NCBI GenBank assembly: GCA_002724675.1
Contig: PBPL01000124.1
Span: forward strand, 1 to 32,817
From: Deltaproteobacteria bacterium
GTDB lineage: Bacteria; Myxococcota_A; UBA796; UBA9615
Reading direction: 5' to 3'
Length of the DNA stretch: 32,817 bases
Each line of letters starts with the position of its first letter. The stretch's first letter is position 1. Below, piece by piece: positions 7,716-16,302 of this stretch. The notes beneath the pieces are model-generated. The model saw nothing but the letters and a program-made list of their open reading frames with translations, had not been told where the DNA came from and ran no database searches. A program made the position numbers and the translations under genes.

Positions 7716-8530
7716 GGCTGGCCGCCTCGCTTTCGGTGCCGCTCAATCACCGACAGGACTCGCTTCACATCCATGCCCTTGTAGATCAGCTTCCCGCCCG
7801 GTGCGTGGACCAGAAACCAAGGCACGCCCTTGACGTAGGCAAGGTGCTGACCAACCACGGGCTGATTGTACGAAGTCTCCGGGTCCTGGCCGTCCAGACT
7901 CACCGCCCGAATGGCCACGTCAGGATGAGAGGTCAAGTATTCCTGCAATGTCTCAGCGGCATCATGACACGGAGAACACCAAGGGGCGCCAAAGTCGATC
8001 ACCGTGTACTTGTCGGCGACGATGTGCTGGTCGAGTTCTACCTCCTCCCCACGGGAGATGGTGACCACATCCAGCCCTTGTCCGCGGTGGTCCCAGGGGT
8101 CGGCAAAGGCCACCTTGATGTCCTCTGGGCAACGCTCGGTCGAATCGAGCCGCACCAACGCATAGCCGGCAGCCAGCAGCGCTTCCCCCATCGCTGATGA
8201 CGAGACCGAAGCCTCGGTCTTGACGCAAGCCACTCCTTTGTGAGTAGACACTAGGGCTGAGGCAACGCCGGGGACGCTCTCCAGCGCGGAACGAACCTTC
8301 GACGCACAGCCCACACAGGTCATGCCACTCACTTCCACCAGCAGTACGGAGCCAGAGGCTTTGGCTGTCTCGGCGGTCGCCGAAGGCGCCGCAGAGCCCT
8401 CAGACGCCCAACAAGCACCCAAGAGCAAGGCTGCGCACAGAAGCGCTGGATGGACACCTGGCGTGGTGAACGTTTGTAGCACCTCAAAGAGTCTAGCGAG
8501 ATTCGCTGAGCATGCCGCCCACAGGAGCAT
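7712..8530 (-). CDS. Exported HMA-thioredoxin fusion lipoprotein
   Basis: This 272-residue product is predicted from ATG 8530, chosen for its GGGAGG site four to five bases upstream. GTG 8482 would give a more normal signal length, and the frame itself opens at 8608. The hydrophobic segment ends in lipobox LLGAC (Cys40). An HMA heavy-metal-binding domain follows (about residues 61-125) with the metal site MTCVGC (Cys72, Cys75). A thioredoxin-like domain (about 165-272) has active site WCSPC (Cys185, Cys188) and the cis-proline segment KGVPWFLV. HMA domains bind soft metals such as copper or mercury, and thioredoxin-fold domains do disulfide exchange; joining them suggests metal-linked thiol redox chemistry outside the cytoplasm (inference). 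The stop overlaps the start of the barrel gene as ATGA, so the two products are translationally coupled. It is divergent from the MOSC gene. Confidence 0.85.
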   Translation of the reverse strand: MLLWAACSANLARLFEVLQTFTTPGVHPALLCAALLLGACWASEGSAAPSATAETAKASGSVLLVEVSGMTCVGCASKVRSALESVPGVASALVSTHKGVACVKTEASVSSSAMGEALLAAGYALVRLDSTERCPEDIKVAFADPWDHRGQGLDVVTISRGEEVELDQHIVADKYTVIDFGAPWCSPCHDAAETLQEYLTSHPDVAIRAVSLDGQDPETSYNQPVVGQHLAYVKGVPWFLVHAPGGKLIYKGMDVKRVLSVIERHRKRGGQP

Positions 8531-8591
8531 CTGTCCTCCCTGGCCCCCCAGACTGCTAGGCTTGCTCCACCGCCAGTGAAGAAGGCCCCCA

Positions 8592-9263
8592 ATGAAGCTC
8601 CTCTCCATCCAGGTAGGACAGCCCCGAAGCTACGGAACACGGGGCGCTGACGACCCCATGGAGCGGCCGTTTCGAACGTCCTTCCGCAAGGAGGCCGTTG
8701 GGGGCTCTGTGTTTGTGCACCACACTCATGTGGAGGGAGACAAGGTCTCCAACACCCGTGTGCACGGGGGCCCAGAAATGGCCGTCCTGGCCTACGCGAC
8801 GGAGCATTACGAGCGATGGCGCCAGGAGCTCAGTCTCGAGGACATGGGACCTGGGGGCTTTGCGGAGAACCTCTCTGTCCAAGGCATGAGCGAAGACTCT
8901 GTCTGTATCGGTGACATCTACGACCTTGGCCCCTGTCGGCTTCAGGTCTCCCTCCCCCGGCTTCCCTGCCCCAACATCTCCCGGTTTTGGAAAATCAAGG
9001 GGCTTCACCTTCAGGTCAAAGCCACTGGAAGGACGGGCTGGTACCTGCGGGTGCTCCGCGAAGGTTCCATCCATGCTGGGCTCCCGTTTGAGCTCGTGGA
9101 GCGCCCCTGTCCCACCTGGACCATCTCCTCTACCAACCGGGTGTGGCACGGAGAAGGCAGCGAGGAGGAGGTCGCAAGCCTCGCAGCGTGCGCGCACCTA
9201 ACGCTCCACTGGCGGGACCAACTGCAGGCGCGCCTCCAGCGTGCACAAGCCAGGAGGTCATAG
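8592..9263 (+). CDS. MOSC domain-containing protein (YiiM-like)
   Basis: The 223-residue protein carries a MOSC domain (about residues 30-165), the beta-strand-rich fold shared with molybdenum-cofactor sulfurase C-termini and YiiM, which act on sulfur transfer or on N-hydroxylated base analogues. Matching landmarks are RVHGGPEMAVLAYATEHY, the GGFAENLSV segment, IGDIYDLGPCRLQVS and the conserved cysteine in LPRLPCPNISRF (Cys126). A C-terminal helical region of about 50 residues follows, as in YiiM-type proteins. The substrate cannot be read from sequence. It is divergent from the HMA-thioredoxin gene with a 61-bp gap that must hold both promoters, and ends 11 bp from the convergent hemL stop. 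Confidence 0.9.
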   Translation: MKLLSIQVGQPRSYGTRGADDPMERPFRTSFRKEAVGGSVFVHHTHVEGDKVSNTRVHGGPEMAVLAYATEHYERWRQELSLEDMGPGGFAENLSVQGMSEDSVCIGDIYDLGPCRLQVSLPRLPCPNISRFWKIKGLHLQVKATGRTGWYLRVLREGSIHAGLPFELVERPCPTWTISSTNRVWHGEGSEEEVASLAACAHLTLHWRDQLQARLQRAQARRS

Positions 9264-9274
9264 CTTCCCCGCGG

Positions 9275-10525
9275 CTATGCCAGGGCGAGAGACCAGGCTT
9301 GAGACGTCGCATCGATCGCTGCGTCGTCATGGGCCGTGCCAACAAACGCTGCCTCATAGGCGGACGGCGCAATGTAGATGCCATTCTCAAGCAAGCGCTG
9401 GAAGACCGGTGGGAACCGGTCGGCATCACAGGCCCTGGCGTCTTCCAGATCGTGGACGGGGGCCTCGCGAAAATAAACCGCGAGCATCGAGCCCACTCGT
9501 TGAACGCGCGCCCCCCCCCCTGTGCTCGAAATGGCGGCCTCGAGCCCCTCGTAGACACCCGCTTGGTCCAAGAGGTCCAAGGTTGCCTGACCCGCAGCTA
9601 CGGCCAGAGGGTTTCCCGACAAGGTGCCAGCCTGATAGATGGGGCCCGCGGGGGCCATCTTCGCCATCAGGTCCCCTCGTCCGCCATAGGCCCCCACAGG
9701 CAAGCCCCCGCCAATGACCTTGCCGAGACAGACGAGGTCTCCCACAACACCGTAGCGCTCCTGCGCTCCACCTCTGGCCACACGAAACCCGGTCATCACC
9801 TCGTCCATGATGAGCAGCGCCCCCGCCTCATCGCATAGGTCTCGGAGCCCCTGGAGGTAGCCCTCCCGGGGCGGCACACAGCCCATGTTCCCCGCCACGG
9901 GCTCCACAATCACGGCCGCAATGTCCGCACCATGTGACGAAAACGCCTCTCCGAGCGCATCGAGATCATTGAAGGGTAGCGACAACGTCAGGTTGGCCAC
10001 TGCGGCGGGCACGCCCGGAGAGTCGGGGATGCCCAGCGTCTCAGCACCGGAGCCTGCCGAAACAAGGAGGCCGTCACTGTGCCCGTGATAGCAGCCGTCG
10101 AACTTGACGATGAGGTCTCGCCCCGTCACCCCCCTGGCAAGCCGGAGAGCAGACATGGTGGCCTCTGTTCCCGAGTTGACGAGACGCACCATCTCCAGCC
10201 CCGGGACCCGTTCGCACAAGGTCTGGGCAAACCGCACCTCACCCTCCGTGGCCGCCCCAAAGGATGTGCCGTCTCTGAGGCGTCGCTCCACGGCCTCGAT
10301 CACCTCTGGGTGAGCGTGCCCGAGGATCAGCGGGCCCCAGGAGCCCACGTAGTCCACATACTCACGGCCGTCCACGTCTTCGATTCGGCAGCCCCACCCC
10401 CGGCGAATAAACGGAGGGAGGCCACCGACGGCTCCAAATGCTCTCACGGGGCTGTTGACTCCCCCAGGGATCCGGCCGACGGCCTGCTCCATCAACTGGG
10501 TGCTTCGTAAAGGAGAACTCTGCAT
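9275..10525 (-). CDS. hemL: Glutamate-1-semialdehyde 2,1-aminomutase
   Basis: This 416-residue protein is the PLP enzyme that converts glutamate-1-semialdehyde to 5-aminolevulinate in the C5 route of tetrapyrrole synthesis. Family landmarks include [10 protein letters not shown] near the N-terminus, [30 protein letters not shown], the [14 protein letters not shown] segment and the PLP lysine region [16 protein letters not shown]. The C-terminal domain is conserved ([21 protein letters not shown]). It is about ten residues shorter than E. coli HemL: the helix before VQRVGSM is reduced to [11 protein letters not shown], coded partly by a ten-base C run on the plus strand (9511-9520). The frame is intact. 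It is the last gene of the gyrB-to-hemL run, 37 bp after the TPR lipoprotein. Confidence 0.95.
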   Translation of the reverse strand: MQSSPLRSTQLMEQAVGRIPGGVNSPVRAFGAVGGLPPFIRRGWGCRIEDVDGREYVDYVGSWGPLILGHAHPEVIEAVERRLRDGTSFGAATEGEVRFAQTLCERVPGLEMVRLVNSGTEATMSALRLARGVTGRDLIVKFDGCYHGHSDGLLVSAGSGAETLGIPDSPGVPAAVANLTLSLPFNDLDALGEAFSSHGADIAAVIVEPVAGNMGCVPPREGYLQGLRDLCDEAGALLIMDEVMTGFRVARGGAQERYGVVGDLVCLGKVIGGGLPVGAYGGRGDLMAKMAPAGPIYQAGTLSGNPLAVAAGQATLDLLDQAGVYEGLEAAISSTGGGARVQRVGSMLAVYFREAPVHDLEDARACDADRFPPVFQRLLENGIYIAPSAYEAAFVGTAHDDAAIDATSQAWSLALA

Positions 10526-10562
10526 GGGCTCGTCTCACATGGTTCGAGGTGGGTAAGAAGGA

Positions 10563-11423
10563 TCAGTGTGGGTCGATGGTCGTGTCAGGCGGAAGCAGTC
10601 GGCCTCGCTCCACCACCTCGGTCATGGGCCGGTCCCTGCGGAGCTTTCGTTCCTTCAGAGCCTCCAGCTTGATCTCAATGGCCGCGGGGTTGGGGTGCTT
10701 GTCTCGAAGTTTCTCATATACGGATACAGCCAAATCAAGACGACCCAGCTGCTCGAGAGACTCCGCCTCTCCAAGCGCGGCGAGCGGACCGACCGAGTGA
10801 TCGGGGAACTCTTGCTGCACCAACCGAAAGGCATCGAGCGCCTCCTTGTGGCGCCCCTCCAGGTCGTAACTGCGCGCGCTCTCCAGCGCAACGGTTGGCC
10901 GAAATGGGCTGTTGGGAAACTGCTTCAATAGCTCGTCCCACTCCACTCGGCTCTGGGCATATTCTCCAAGGGCCAAATAGCCCCTCCCCGACTGCAGCTG
11001 ACAGTGCTCGGCATAGGCTCCCCGAGGGCGCATCTCCAGCGCTGCGCGATACGCAGCAATCGCCTGGCGGGGACGAAACTCATCCAGGCGCAAGTCTCCT
11101 AGCTCAACCTGGCAGGAGTAACCCCAGTCGTCCTCCGCATACAGATCGGCACAACGATGAAACGCCTCTTCTGCGCGAACCGGATCGTTGAGAGCGTCGC
11201 GGTAAATCGTGGCAGAACGCCAGGCTCCATAGGTCCGCCAGGCCCCAGTTGATTCGGGCAGGGTGGCGTAGGCAAGGGCAGCCTCTTCCCACTGACCCTG
11301 GTGGACAAGCCGGTCGGCCGCGAGCACCCCGGCATCATCGCGAGAGCCACAGGCCTGGAGGTGCAAGACAAACACCAGGCCGAGGAGCCAAGATCCAGAG
11401 CGCCCAAGGCAGGCAGGCATCAT
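10563..11423 (-). CDS. TPR-repeat lipoprotein, YbgF/BamD-like
   Basis: The 286-residue product starts with two adjacent Met codons (11423, 11420). Its hydrophobic signal ends in the lipobox-like LQAC (Cys25). The rest is a string of TPR-like helices with spacing typical of YbgF/BamD relatives, for example RADRLVHQGQWEEAALAYA-type units near residue 40, then EEAFHRCADLYAEDD, QAIAAYRAALEMRP, EYAQSRVEWDELLKQFPNSP and EALDAFRLVQQEFPDHS. The repeated [Y/W]xxLxxxFP pattern is characteristic of outer-membrane-associated TPR lipoproteins. A role in envelope assembly or in cell-division-linked scaffolding is plausible but not shown. It lies 26 bp after gyrA and 37 bp before hemL on the same strand. 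Confidence 0.83.
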   Translation of the reverse strand: MMPACLGRSGSWLLGLVFVLHLQACGSRDDAGVLAADRLVHQGQWEEAALAYATLPESTGAWRTYGAWRSATIYRDALNDPVRAEEAFHRCADLYAEDDWGYSCQVELGDLRLDEFRPRQAIAAYRAALEMRPRGAYAEHCQLQSGRGYLALGEYAQSRVEWDELLKQFPNSPFRPTVALESARSYDLEGRHKEALDAFRLVQQEFPDHSVGPLAALGEAESLEQLGRLDLAVSVYEKLRDKHPNPAAIEIKLEALKERKLRRDRPMTEVVERGRLLPPDTTIDPH

Positions 11424-11449
11424 CGAAGGCTGTCCTGGGTGTGTTCGCC

Positions 11450-14053
11450 TCAGCCCTCATCCCCCGTTTCGCCAGAGTCCAGACCCTCGGCGTCGGCTAC
11501 CTCGGCGTCGGCTACCTCGGCGTCGGCTACCTCGGCGTCGGCTACCTCGGCGTCGGCTACCTCGGCCTCAGCGTCGCTGTCCTCGAGACGAACCGTCTCC
11601 ATCTCCTCTAGGTCATCCTCTTCTCGTTCTCCAAGTCGAGCAAAGGAAACGACCTTCTCGTCTTTATCGAGACGTATCAGCCGAACACCCATCGTGTTGC
11701 GGTTAATGACTGAGACCTCGTGAATTCGGGTCCGAATAATCTTGCCCCCCGACGTCACAATCATGAGCTCGTCATTGTCGTCAACCTGGACCGCGCCGAC
11801 GACGCAGCCATTGCGACCCTGGGTCTTGATGTCGATGAGACCCATGCCGCCACGGTTCTGTTGTCGGTACTGGTCGATCGGGGTCCGCTTGCCATATCCG
11901 TTCTCGGTCAACGTGAACAGGCTCGCGTCCTCTCGAACGATCTCGATACCTACCAGGCAGTCATCTTCCCCGATGCGGATCCCCTTCACGCCCCGAGCTG
12001 TCCGACCCATCTCGCGGGCCTGCACAGCTTCGAAGTGAATGCACTTGCCCGCAGCGGTGGACAAGAGCACCGAGCCATTCTCCCGATCCTCCAGCAGTCG
12101 AACCGCCAAGACCTCGTCATTCTCTTTGAGGCTGCAAGCGATGATCCCGTTGGAGCGAATGTTCTTGTAGTCAGACAAAATGGTTCGCTTGATCATGCCG
12201 CCCTTGGAGACCATGACGAGCGAGCGATCGTCAAACTCGCGAATCGCCAGGACGGTCGCAGTCTCCTCTTCGGGTTTGAATGGAACCAAGTTGACAATTG
12301 GCCGGCCCCTCGCCGCACGACCGCCCTCTGGCACCTGCCAAACAGGCAAGAGGAACACCCTCCCCTTGCTCGTGAAGACCATCAGCTTGTCGTGGGTGCT
12401 TGCCACGAACAGGTCTCGGACGAAGTCTTCGTCCCGGGTCCCCATGCCCTTCTTGCCCACACCTCCCCGTCGCTGGCTCTGATACTCCCGAACGGGCGTT
12501 CGCTTCACGTAACCCAGGTGAGAGAAGGTAACGACCACCTCTTCTTCCTGGATCAGATCTTCGATCGCAAAGTCCGCGGAGGCCGCAACGATCTGCGTGC
12601 GGCGCTCGTCGGCGTAGAGGTCGCGGATCTCGAGCAGCTCCCGGCGGATCTCGTCACGGACGAGCGCCTCGTCACCGAGAATCGCGCGCAAGACCTCGAT
12701 GCGCTCGCGCAACACCTTTAGCTCGGCGTTGATCTTATCGCGCTCCATTCCCGTCAATCGGGCGAGGCGCATGTCCAAGATGGCCTGAGCCTGGACGTGG
12801 GTGAAGCCGAACTGATCAATGAGCCCGGTCCGAGCGATCTCTGTGTCAGCGCTGCCCCGAATCAACGCGATGATTTCATCAATGATGTCGAGCGCCTTGA
12901 GATAGCCTTCGAGGATGTGGGCTCGGGCCTCGGCCTGGTTCAGTTCAAAGCGACATCGGCGAACCGTGACCTCTTTGCGGTGCGCAATGAACTCTCCGAT
13001 GATCTCCCGCAACGAGAGCACCCGGGGACGACCGTCCACCAGCGCCAGGTTGATCACTCCAAACGTGCTCTGAAGCGCTGTGTGCTTGTAGAGGTGGTTC
13101 AGCACGACCTGTCCGATGGCATCACGCTTGAGTTCGACAACAATCCGCATGCCCGTACGGTCGGACTCGTCGCGGATGTCGCGGATCCCTTCCACCTTCT
13201 TGTCCCTCACCAAGTTGGCCATGTTCTCGATGAGACGACTCTTGTTCACCTGATAGGGGATCTCCGTGATGATGATGGCGCTGTCATCCCCCCTGTGGTC
13301 CAACTCGATCTCTGCGACACCGCGCACAATGACGCGACCTCGACCGGTTCGGGCCGCATCCACCGCGCCCTGGAGCCCATAGATCACGCCGCCTGTGGGG
13401 AAGTCCGGGCCAGGAATGATCTCCAGCAAGTCATCGTTGGTCAGCTCGGGGCTGTCCATCAAGGCAATGGTTCCGTCCACCACCTCTCCCAAGTTGTGGG
13501 GCGCGATGTTGGTCGCCATTCCCACCGCGATACCGGACGAACCATTGACCAAGAGGTTGGGCACCCGGGTGGGCAGCACCATGGGCTCCATCGTCGTGCC
13601 GTCGAAGTTCTCCGTGAAGTCGACCGTCTCCTTGTCGATGTCAGAGAGAAGGTCTTCTGCCATGCGATCGAGCCGGCACTCCGTGTAGCGGTAAGCAGCA
13701 GCGGAGTCTCCGTCGATGTTGCCGAAGTTGCCCTGCCCGTCCACTAGCGGGTAACGCAGGTTCCAGCTCTGAGCCATGCGCACAAGGGCGTCGTAAACCG
13801 CCGAGTCTCCGTGGGGGTGGTACTTCTTGAGCACCTCCCCCACCACACCAGCACACTTGCTGTAGCGACGGTTGTGAAGAAGCCCCTCTCGGAACATCGC
13901 GTAGAGGATCCGCCGATGCACCGGCTTCAGCCCGTCCCTGGCCGAGGGAAGCGCACGCCCAACAATCACGGACATGGAGTAGTCCAGATAGCTGGACCGC
14001 ATCTCGTCCTCGATGTTCATTCCGGTGACTGCAGCTGCAAATTCTGTCGTCAT
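11450..14053 (-). CDS. gyrA: DNA gyrase subunit A
   Basis: This 867-residue protein is the breakage-reunion subunit of gyrase. The winged-helix domain holds the quinolone-resistance region [20 protein letters not shown] with wild-type-like Ser84 and Asp88, and the catalytic tyrosine Tyr123 in AAYRYTE (E. coli Ser83, Asp87, Tyr122). The C-terminal beta-pinwheel is complete and carries the GyrA box QRRGGVG that marks gyrase rather than topoisomerase IV. Beyond the pinwheel there is an acidic tail of about 50 residues containing five EVADA repeats. gyrA is about 3.3 kb from gyrB, separated by fabH and the ArsA pair on the same strand. Confidence 0.98.
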   Translation of the reverse strand: MTTEFAAAVTGMNIEDEMRSSYLDYSMSVIVGRALPSARDGLKPVHRRILYAMFREGLLHNRRYSKCAGVVGEVLKKYHPHGDSAVYDALVRMAQSWNLRYPLVDGQGNFGNIDGDSAAAYRYTECRLDRMAEDLLSDIDKETVDFTENFDGTTMEPMVLPTRVPNLLVNGSSGIAVGMATNIAPHNLGEVVDGTIALMDSPELTNDDLLEIIPGPDFPTGGVIYGLQGAVDAARTGRGRVIVRGVAEIELDHRGDDSAIIITEIPYQVNKSRLIENMANLVRDKKVEGIRDIRDESDRTGMRIVVELKRDAIGQVVLNHLYKHTALQSTFGVINLALVDGRPRVLSLREIIGEFIAHRKEVTVRRCRFELNQAEARAHILEGYLKALDIIDEIIALIRGSADTEIARTGLIDQFGFTHVQAQAILDMRLARLTGMERDKINAELKVLRERIEVLRAILGDEALVRDEIRRELLEIRDLYADERRTQIVAASADFAIEDLIQEEEVVVTFSHLGYVKRTPVREYQSQRRGGVGKKGMGTRDEDFVRDLFVASTHDKLMVFTSKGRVFLLPVWQVPEGGRAARGRPIVNLVPFKPEEETATVLAIREFDDRSLVMVSKGGMIKRTILSDYKNIRSNGIIACSLKENDEVLAVRLLEDRENGSVLLSTAAGKCIHFEAVQAREMGRTARGVKGIRIGEDDCLVGIEIVREDASLFTLTENGYGKRTPIDQYRQQNRGGMGLIDIKTQGRNGCVVGAVQVDDNDELMIVTSGGKIIRTRIHEVSVINRNTMGVRLIRLDKDEKVVSFARLGEREEDDLEEMETVRLEDSDAEAEVADAEVADAEVADAEVADAEVADAEGLDSGETGDEG
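11486..11560. repeat. Five perfect 15-bp tandem repeats in gyrA
   Basis: CTCGGCGTCGGCTAC is repeated five times without a mismatch and is followed by a partial copy. On the minus strand it encodes Glu-Val-Ala-Asp-Ala repeats in the acidic GyrA tail. Identity at the DNA level indicates recent expansion by slippage, and the frame is kept whatever the copy number. Confidence 0.95.
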
Positions 14054-14091
14054 GATCGAACGTCCTCAGGCCGCGCGGGCCCGTTATGTCT

Positions 14092-15369
14092 TTAGGCCGT
14101 CTTTCGGCCCTCATCCTTGTGCGTTTCTGCCTCAGAGGGAGAGTTGTCGTCTGGCGAGGGTGTCTCTGAATCCACCCCAAACAGGTGCTTGTCGATGGCC
14201 AATAGGCCATCAAAGTCAAAGATATCGTCTTCCATGCGCGGAACATCCACGATCTGGACCTTGCGGCCCGCAAAGGCCTTCAGGCTTTCAATGGCTCGCT
14301 GCTCTTCGTTCGCTCGCGCAACCGCCCGATCAAAGTGGCCCTCGAGCCGATCACAGAACACCCGAAGCTCTCCGTCATCGGCCGCAGAGCCCAGATGATC
14401 CGCAATCCACTCTCGCTCCATCTGCCCCAAGAAGCGGCCGCTGTTGTCTTCCGCGCGCTCGGTTCCTGCGTGCGGGGTGACTTGGTTCACCACGAACAGG
14501 CCCCCTGGCATTTCCCGCTCCACGAGCTGGGAGTGGAAATAGCGAGCCTCCTCCATGGACGTACTCTGGGGCGTACACACCACGACAAACCGGGTCAGTT
14601 GCCGGTTGCGCAACAAGGCCGAGACGGCCTCCGCCCGCTCTCGGAACCCCGCGATGAGCTGGTGAAAGGCCAGGAAGAATTCAGCTATTTCGTCGAGGAA
14701 CTCGTTCCCGAACACATTGCCCAGGAGCCGATACACGAGAGATCCCGTCCCCGAGAGAAGCTGAATGCCGCGCTTCCGGCCATCTTCATGGGGCTTCAAG
14801 AACCACCCGACGATCTTCTCGTCGAGGAACCGAGACAAGCGACCACTCGCTTCCAAGAAGTCGATGGCGTTCTTCATCGGTGGCGTATCGAGCACCACCA
14901 GGTCGTAGCGACCACTGTTGTGGAGGTCGTAGAGCTTCTCGCTCGCCATATAGTCATGCGAGGCGGAAAGCGTGTCGCTGATGTGTCGATAGACTCGGTT
15001 GCCCAGCACCCGCGATCGTGTCGTGTCGTCGGGCGAGACCCGCGCGATGACCTCGTCAAAGGTCGTTCGCGTGTCCAACATCATGGCGTGCAAGGTCCCC
15101 TTCGGCTTCACACCAAACTGCTCGAACTTCTCGAGGGGTATCTGTCGTTCGTCGTTGCCCAGTGCCTCCAAGCCAAGGGAGTTTGCTAGGCGCCGCGCGG
15201 GGTCGATGGTGACCACAATGGCCCGCCGTCCGGCGATCGCTGCCTGGATCGCGATGGCCGCGGCCGTCGTTGTCTTGCCCACACCCCCGCTGCCCACGCA
15301 GACCACCAATCGGCGATCTTCGATCACCGAGAGAAGCTCGTTCTGGGCCGGGCTCTGGTCGGCACTCAT
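14092..15369 (-). CDS. ArsA/Get3-family ATPase, subunit with atypical P-loop
   Basis: This 425-residue product starts at ATG 15369, which overlaps the upstream stop as ATGA; a GTG nine bases earlier is less likely. The N-terminal P-loop is GSGGVGKT (residues 26-33) followed by TTAAAIAIQAA, with VTIDPARRLANSLG (the A-loop/switch region of the ArsA/Get3 family) and DLVVLDTPPMKNAIDFL (switch II). The signature lysine of deviant Walker A motifs (GKGG) is Ser27 here. The C-terminal third is acidic and charged. ArsA/Get3 ATPases are dimers that bind thiol metals or tail-anchored proteins. The pair with the next gene resembles actinobacterial Rv3679/Rv3680-type pairs (from memory). The cargo is unknown, and no arsB or arsR gene is nearby to support arsenite export. 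Confidence 0.88.
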   Translation of the reverse strand: MSADQSPAQNELLSVIEDRRLVVCVGSGGVGKTTTAAAIAIQAAIAGRRAIVVTIDPARRLANSLGLEALGNDERQIPLEKFEQFGVKPKGTLHAMMLDTRTTFDEVIARVSPDDTTRSRVLGNRVYRHISDTLSASHDYMASEKLYDLHNSGRYDLVVLDTPPMKNAIDFLEASGRLSRFLDEKIVGWFLKPHEDGRKRGIQLLSGTGSLVYRLLGNVFGNEFLDEIAEFFLAFHQLIAGFRERAEAVSALLRNRQLTRFVVVCTPQSTSMEEARYFHSQLVEREMPGGLFVVNQVTPHAGTERAEDNSGRFLGQMEREWIADHLGSAADDGELRVFCDRLEGHFDRAVARANEEQRAIESLKAFAGRKVQIVDVPRMEDDIFDFDGLLAIDKHLFGVDSETPSPDDNSPSEAETHKDEGRKTA

Positions 15370-16298
15370 TGCATCCACGCTCCCAAGACCAGCGAGAGGG
15401 CGTCGGCCACCTGCGAGTGGGCTCCCGGGACCTGCGGCAAGAAGCCCGTGTCCTCACCAAAGTCCACCTTGAGTCGGGTCAAGCCTTCTTCGGCAACCCG
15501 CTGCTCCCGCCGAATGTCTCGAGCAGCCGAAGCAGCAGCAGCAACTCGGGAGGGGACGTCTGCGAGCCGGTCTTGGCCTTCACTGAGCTCTAGGAGGTCT
15601 GCCAACAGGGTCAAGTCACGCTCTGTGAGGCGCTCGTCGGGATACCGGTTCAAGAGGACGCCGCCCACCGGAGGCAGGCCCATAGCAACCATTTTCTCCC
15701 GGGTCTCCAGTGTCTCGTTGATGGGCATCTCCCCCGGAAGCGCGCAAAACAAGAGCGCTGCGACCTCGGGGTCATTGAAACGCTCAGCAATTTGCTCTGC
15801 TCGCTTCCGCAGCGGCCCTCGGTCGAAGGCGCGCTGCGCAAGAAACGGACACCGAAAGAGGGCAAGGGCGTGTCCAGATGCGGGAAGATCCACAATCAAG
15901 TGGTCCCACCGGGGGTCGTATGATTGCTCCCAAATTCGCGACAAGAGCACGAGTTCTCGAGCTCCGGGAGTCGCCGTAAGAAACAGACGAACAACCTTGT
16001 TTCTCAAGATGAGCCGCACGACGCTCTTCACAGGAACAACCGACTCCACATACGAACGGAGCGCATCGAAAAACTCGACGTTGGCGCCCTCTATTCGCGG
16101 CGCCAGGACGCGAGGCTCGAAGCTGGGCTCGCCACCAAAGTACGAGGGGAGGTTGGGCCGAGGCGCGTCCACCTCCAACAGCAGCACTCGCCGTCCACGA
16201 CGCGCCAGCGCTCGAGCGAGAGCAACACAAACAGCGGTCTTGCCCGTTCCACCCTTGCCGGTGACGAAGTAGACGCGACGAGAGGACAGGTCGATCAC
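15366..16298 (-). CDS. ArsA/Get3-family ATPase, subunit with intact deviant Walker A
   Basis: The 310-residue product starts at GTG 16298, four bases after the fabH stop. Its P-loop is GKGGTGKT (residues 14-21), including the signature lysine Lys15 that reaches across the dimer to the partner's nucleotide. Next come LLLEVDAPRPNLPSYF (switch I region) and DHLIVDLPASGHALALF (switch II). The second half contains the VGGVLLNRYPDERLTERD segment typical of this family. Together with the downstream subunit (overlapping ATGA) it probably forms a heterodimer. I infer a role in handling membrane or lipid-linked clients only from the location next to fabH; the sequence does not show the cargo. Confidence 0.88.
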   Translation of the reverse strand: MIDLSSRRVYFVTGKGGTGKTAVCVALARALARRGRRVLLLEVDAPRPNLPSYFGGEPSFEPRVLAPRIEGANVEFFDALRSYVESVVPVKSVVRLILRNKVVRLFLTATPGARELVLLSRIWEQSYDPRWDHLIVDLPASGHALALFRCPFLAQRAFDRGPLRKRAEQIAERFNDPEVAALLFCALPGEMPINETLETREKMVAMGLPPVGGVLLNRYPDERLTERDLTLLADLLELSEGQDRLADVPSRVAAAASAARDIRREQRVAEEGLTRLKVDFGEDTGFLPQVPGAHSQVADALSLVLGAWMQ

Positions 16299-16302
16299 GC
16301 GC

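Noticed and set aside
7474-7746. 90-residue minus-strand frame crossing the TGA region
   Set aside because: It is in a different frame from both the signal peptide and the barrel protein and is rich in Arg/Ala/Gly without protein features.
11720-13747. Long plus-strand open frames opposite gyrA (for example 11720-12721 and 12797-13747)
   Set aside because: They lie wholly antisense to a clear GyrA and have no recognisable motifs; long antisense frames are expected in GC-rich coding DNA.
14092-16298. Arsenic-resistance operon
   Set aside because: The ATPases look like the paired bacterial Get3-type proteins, and there is no arsB, arsC or arsR nearby.
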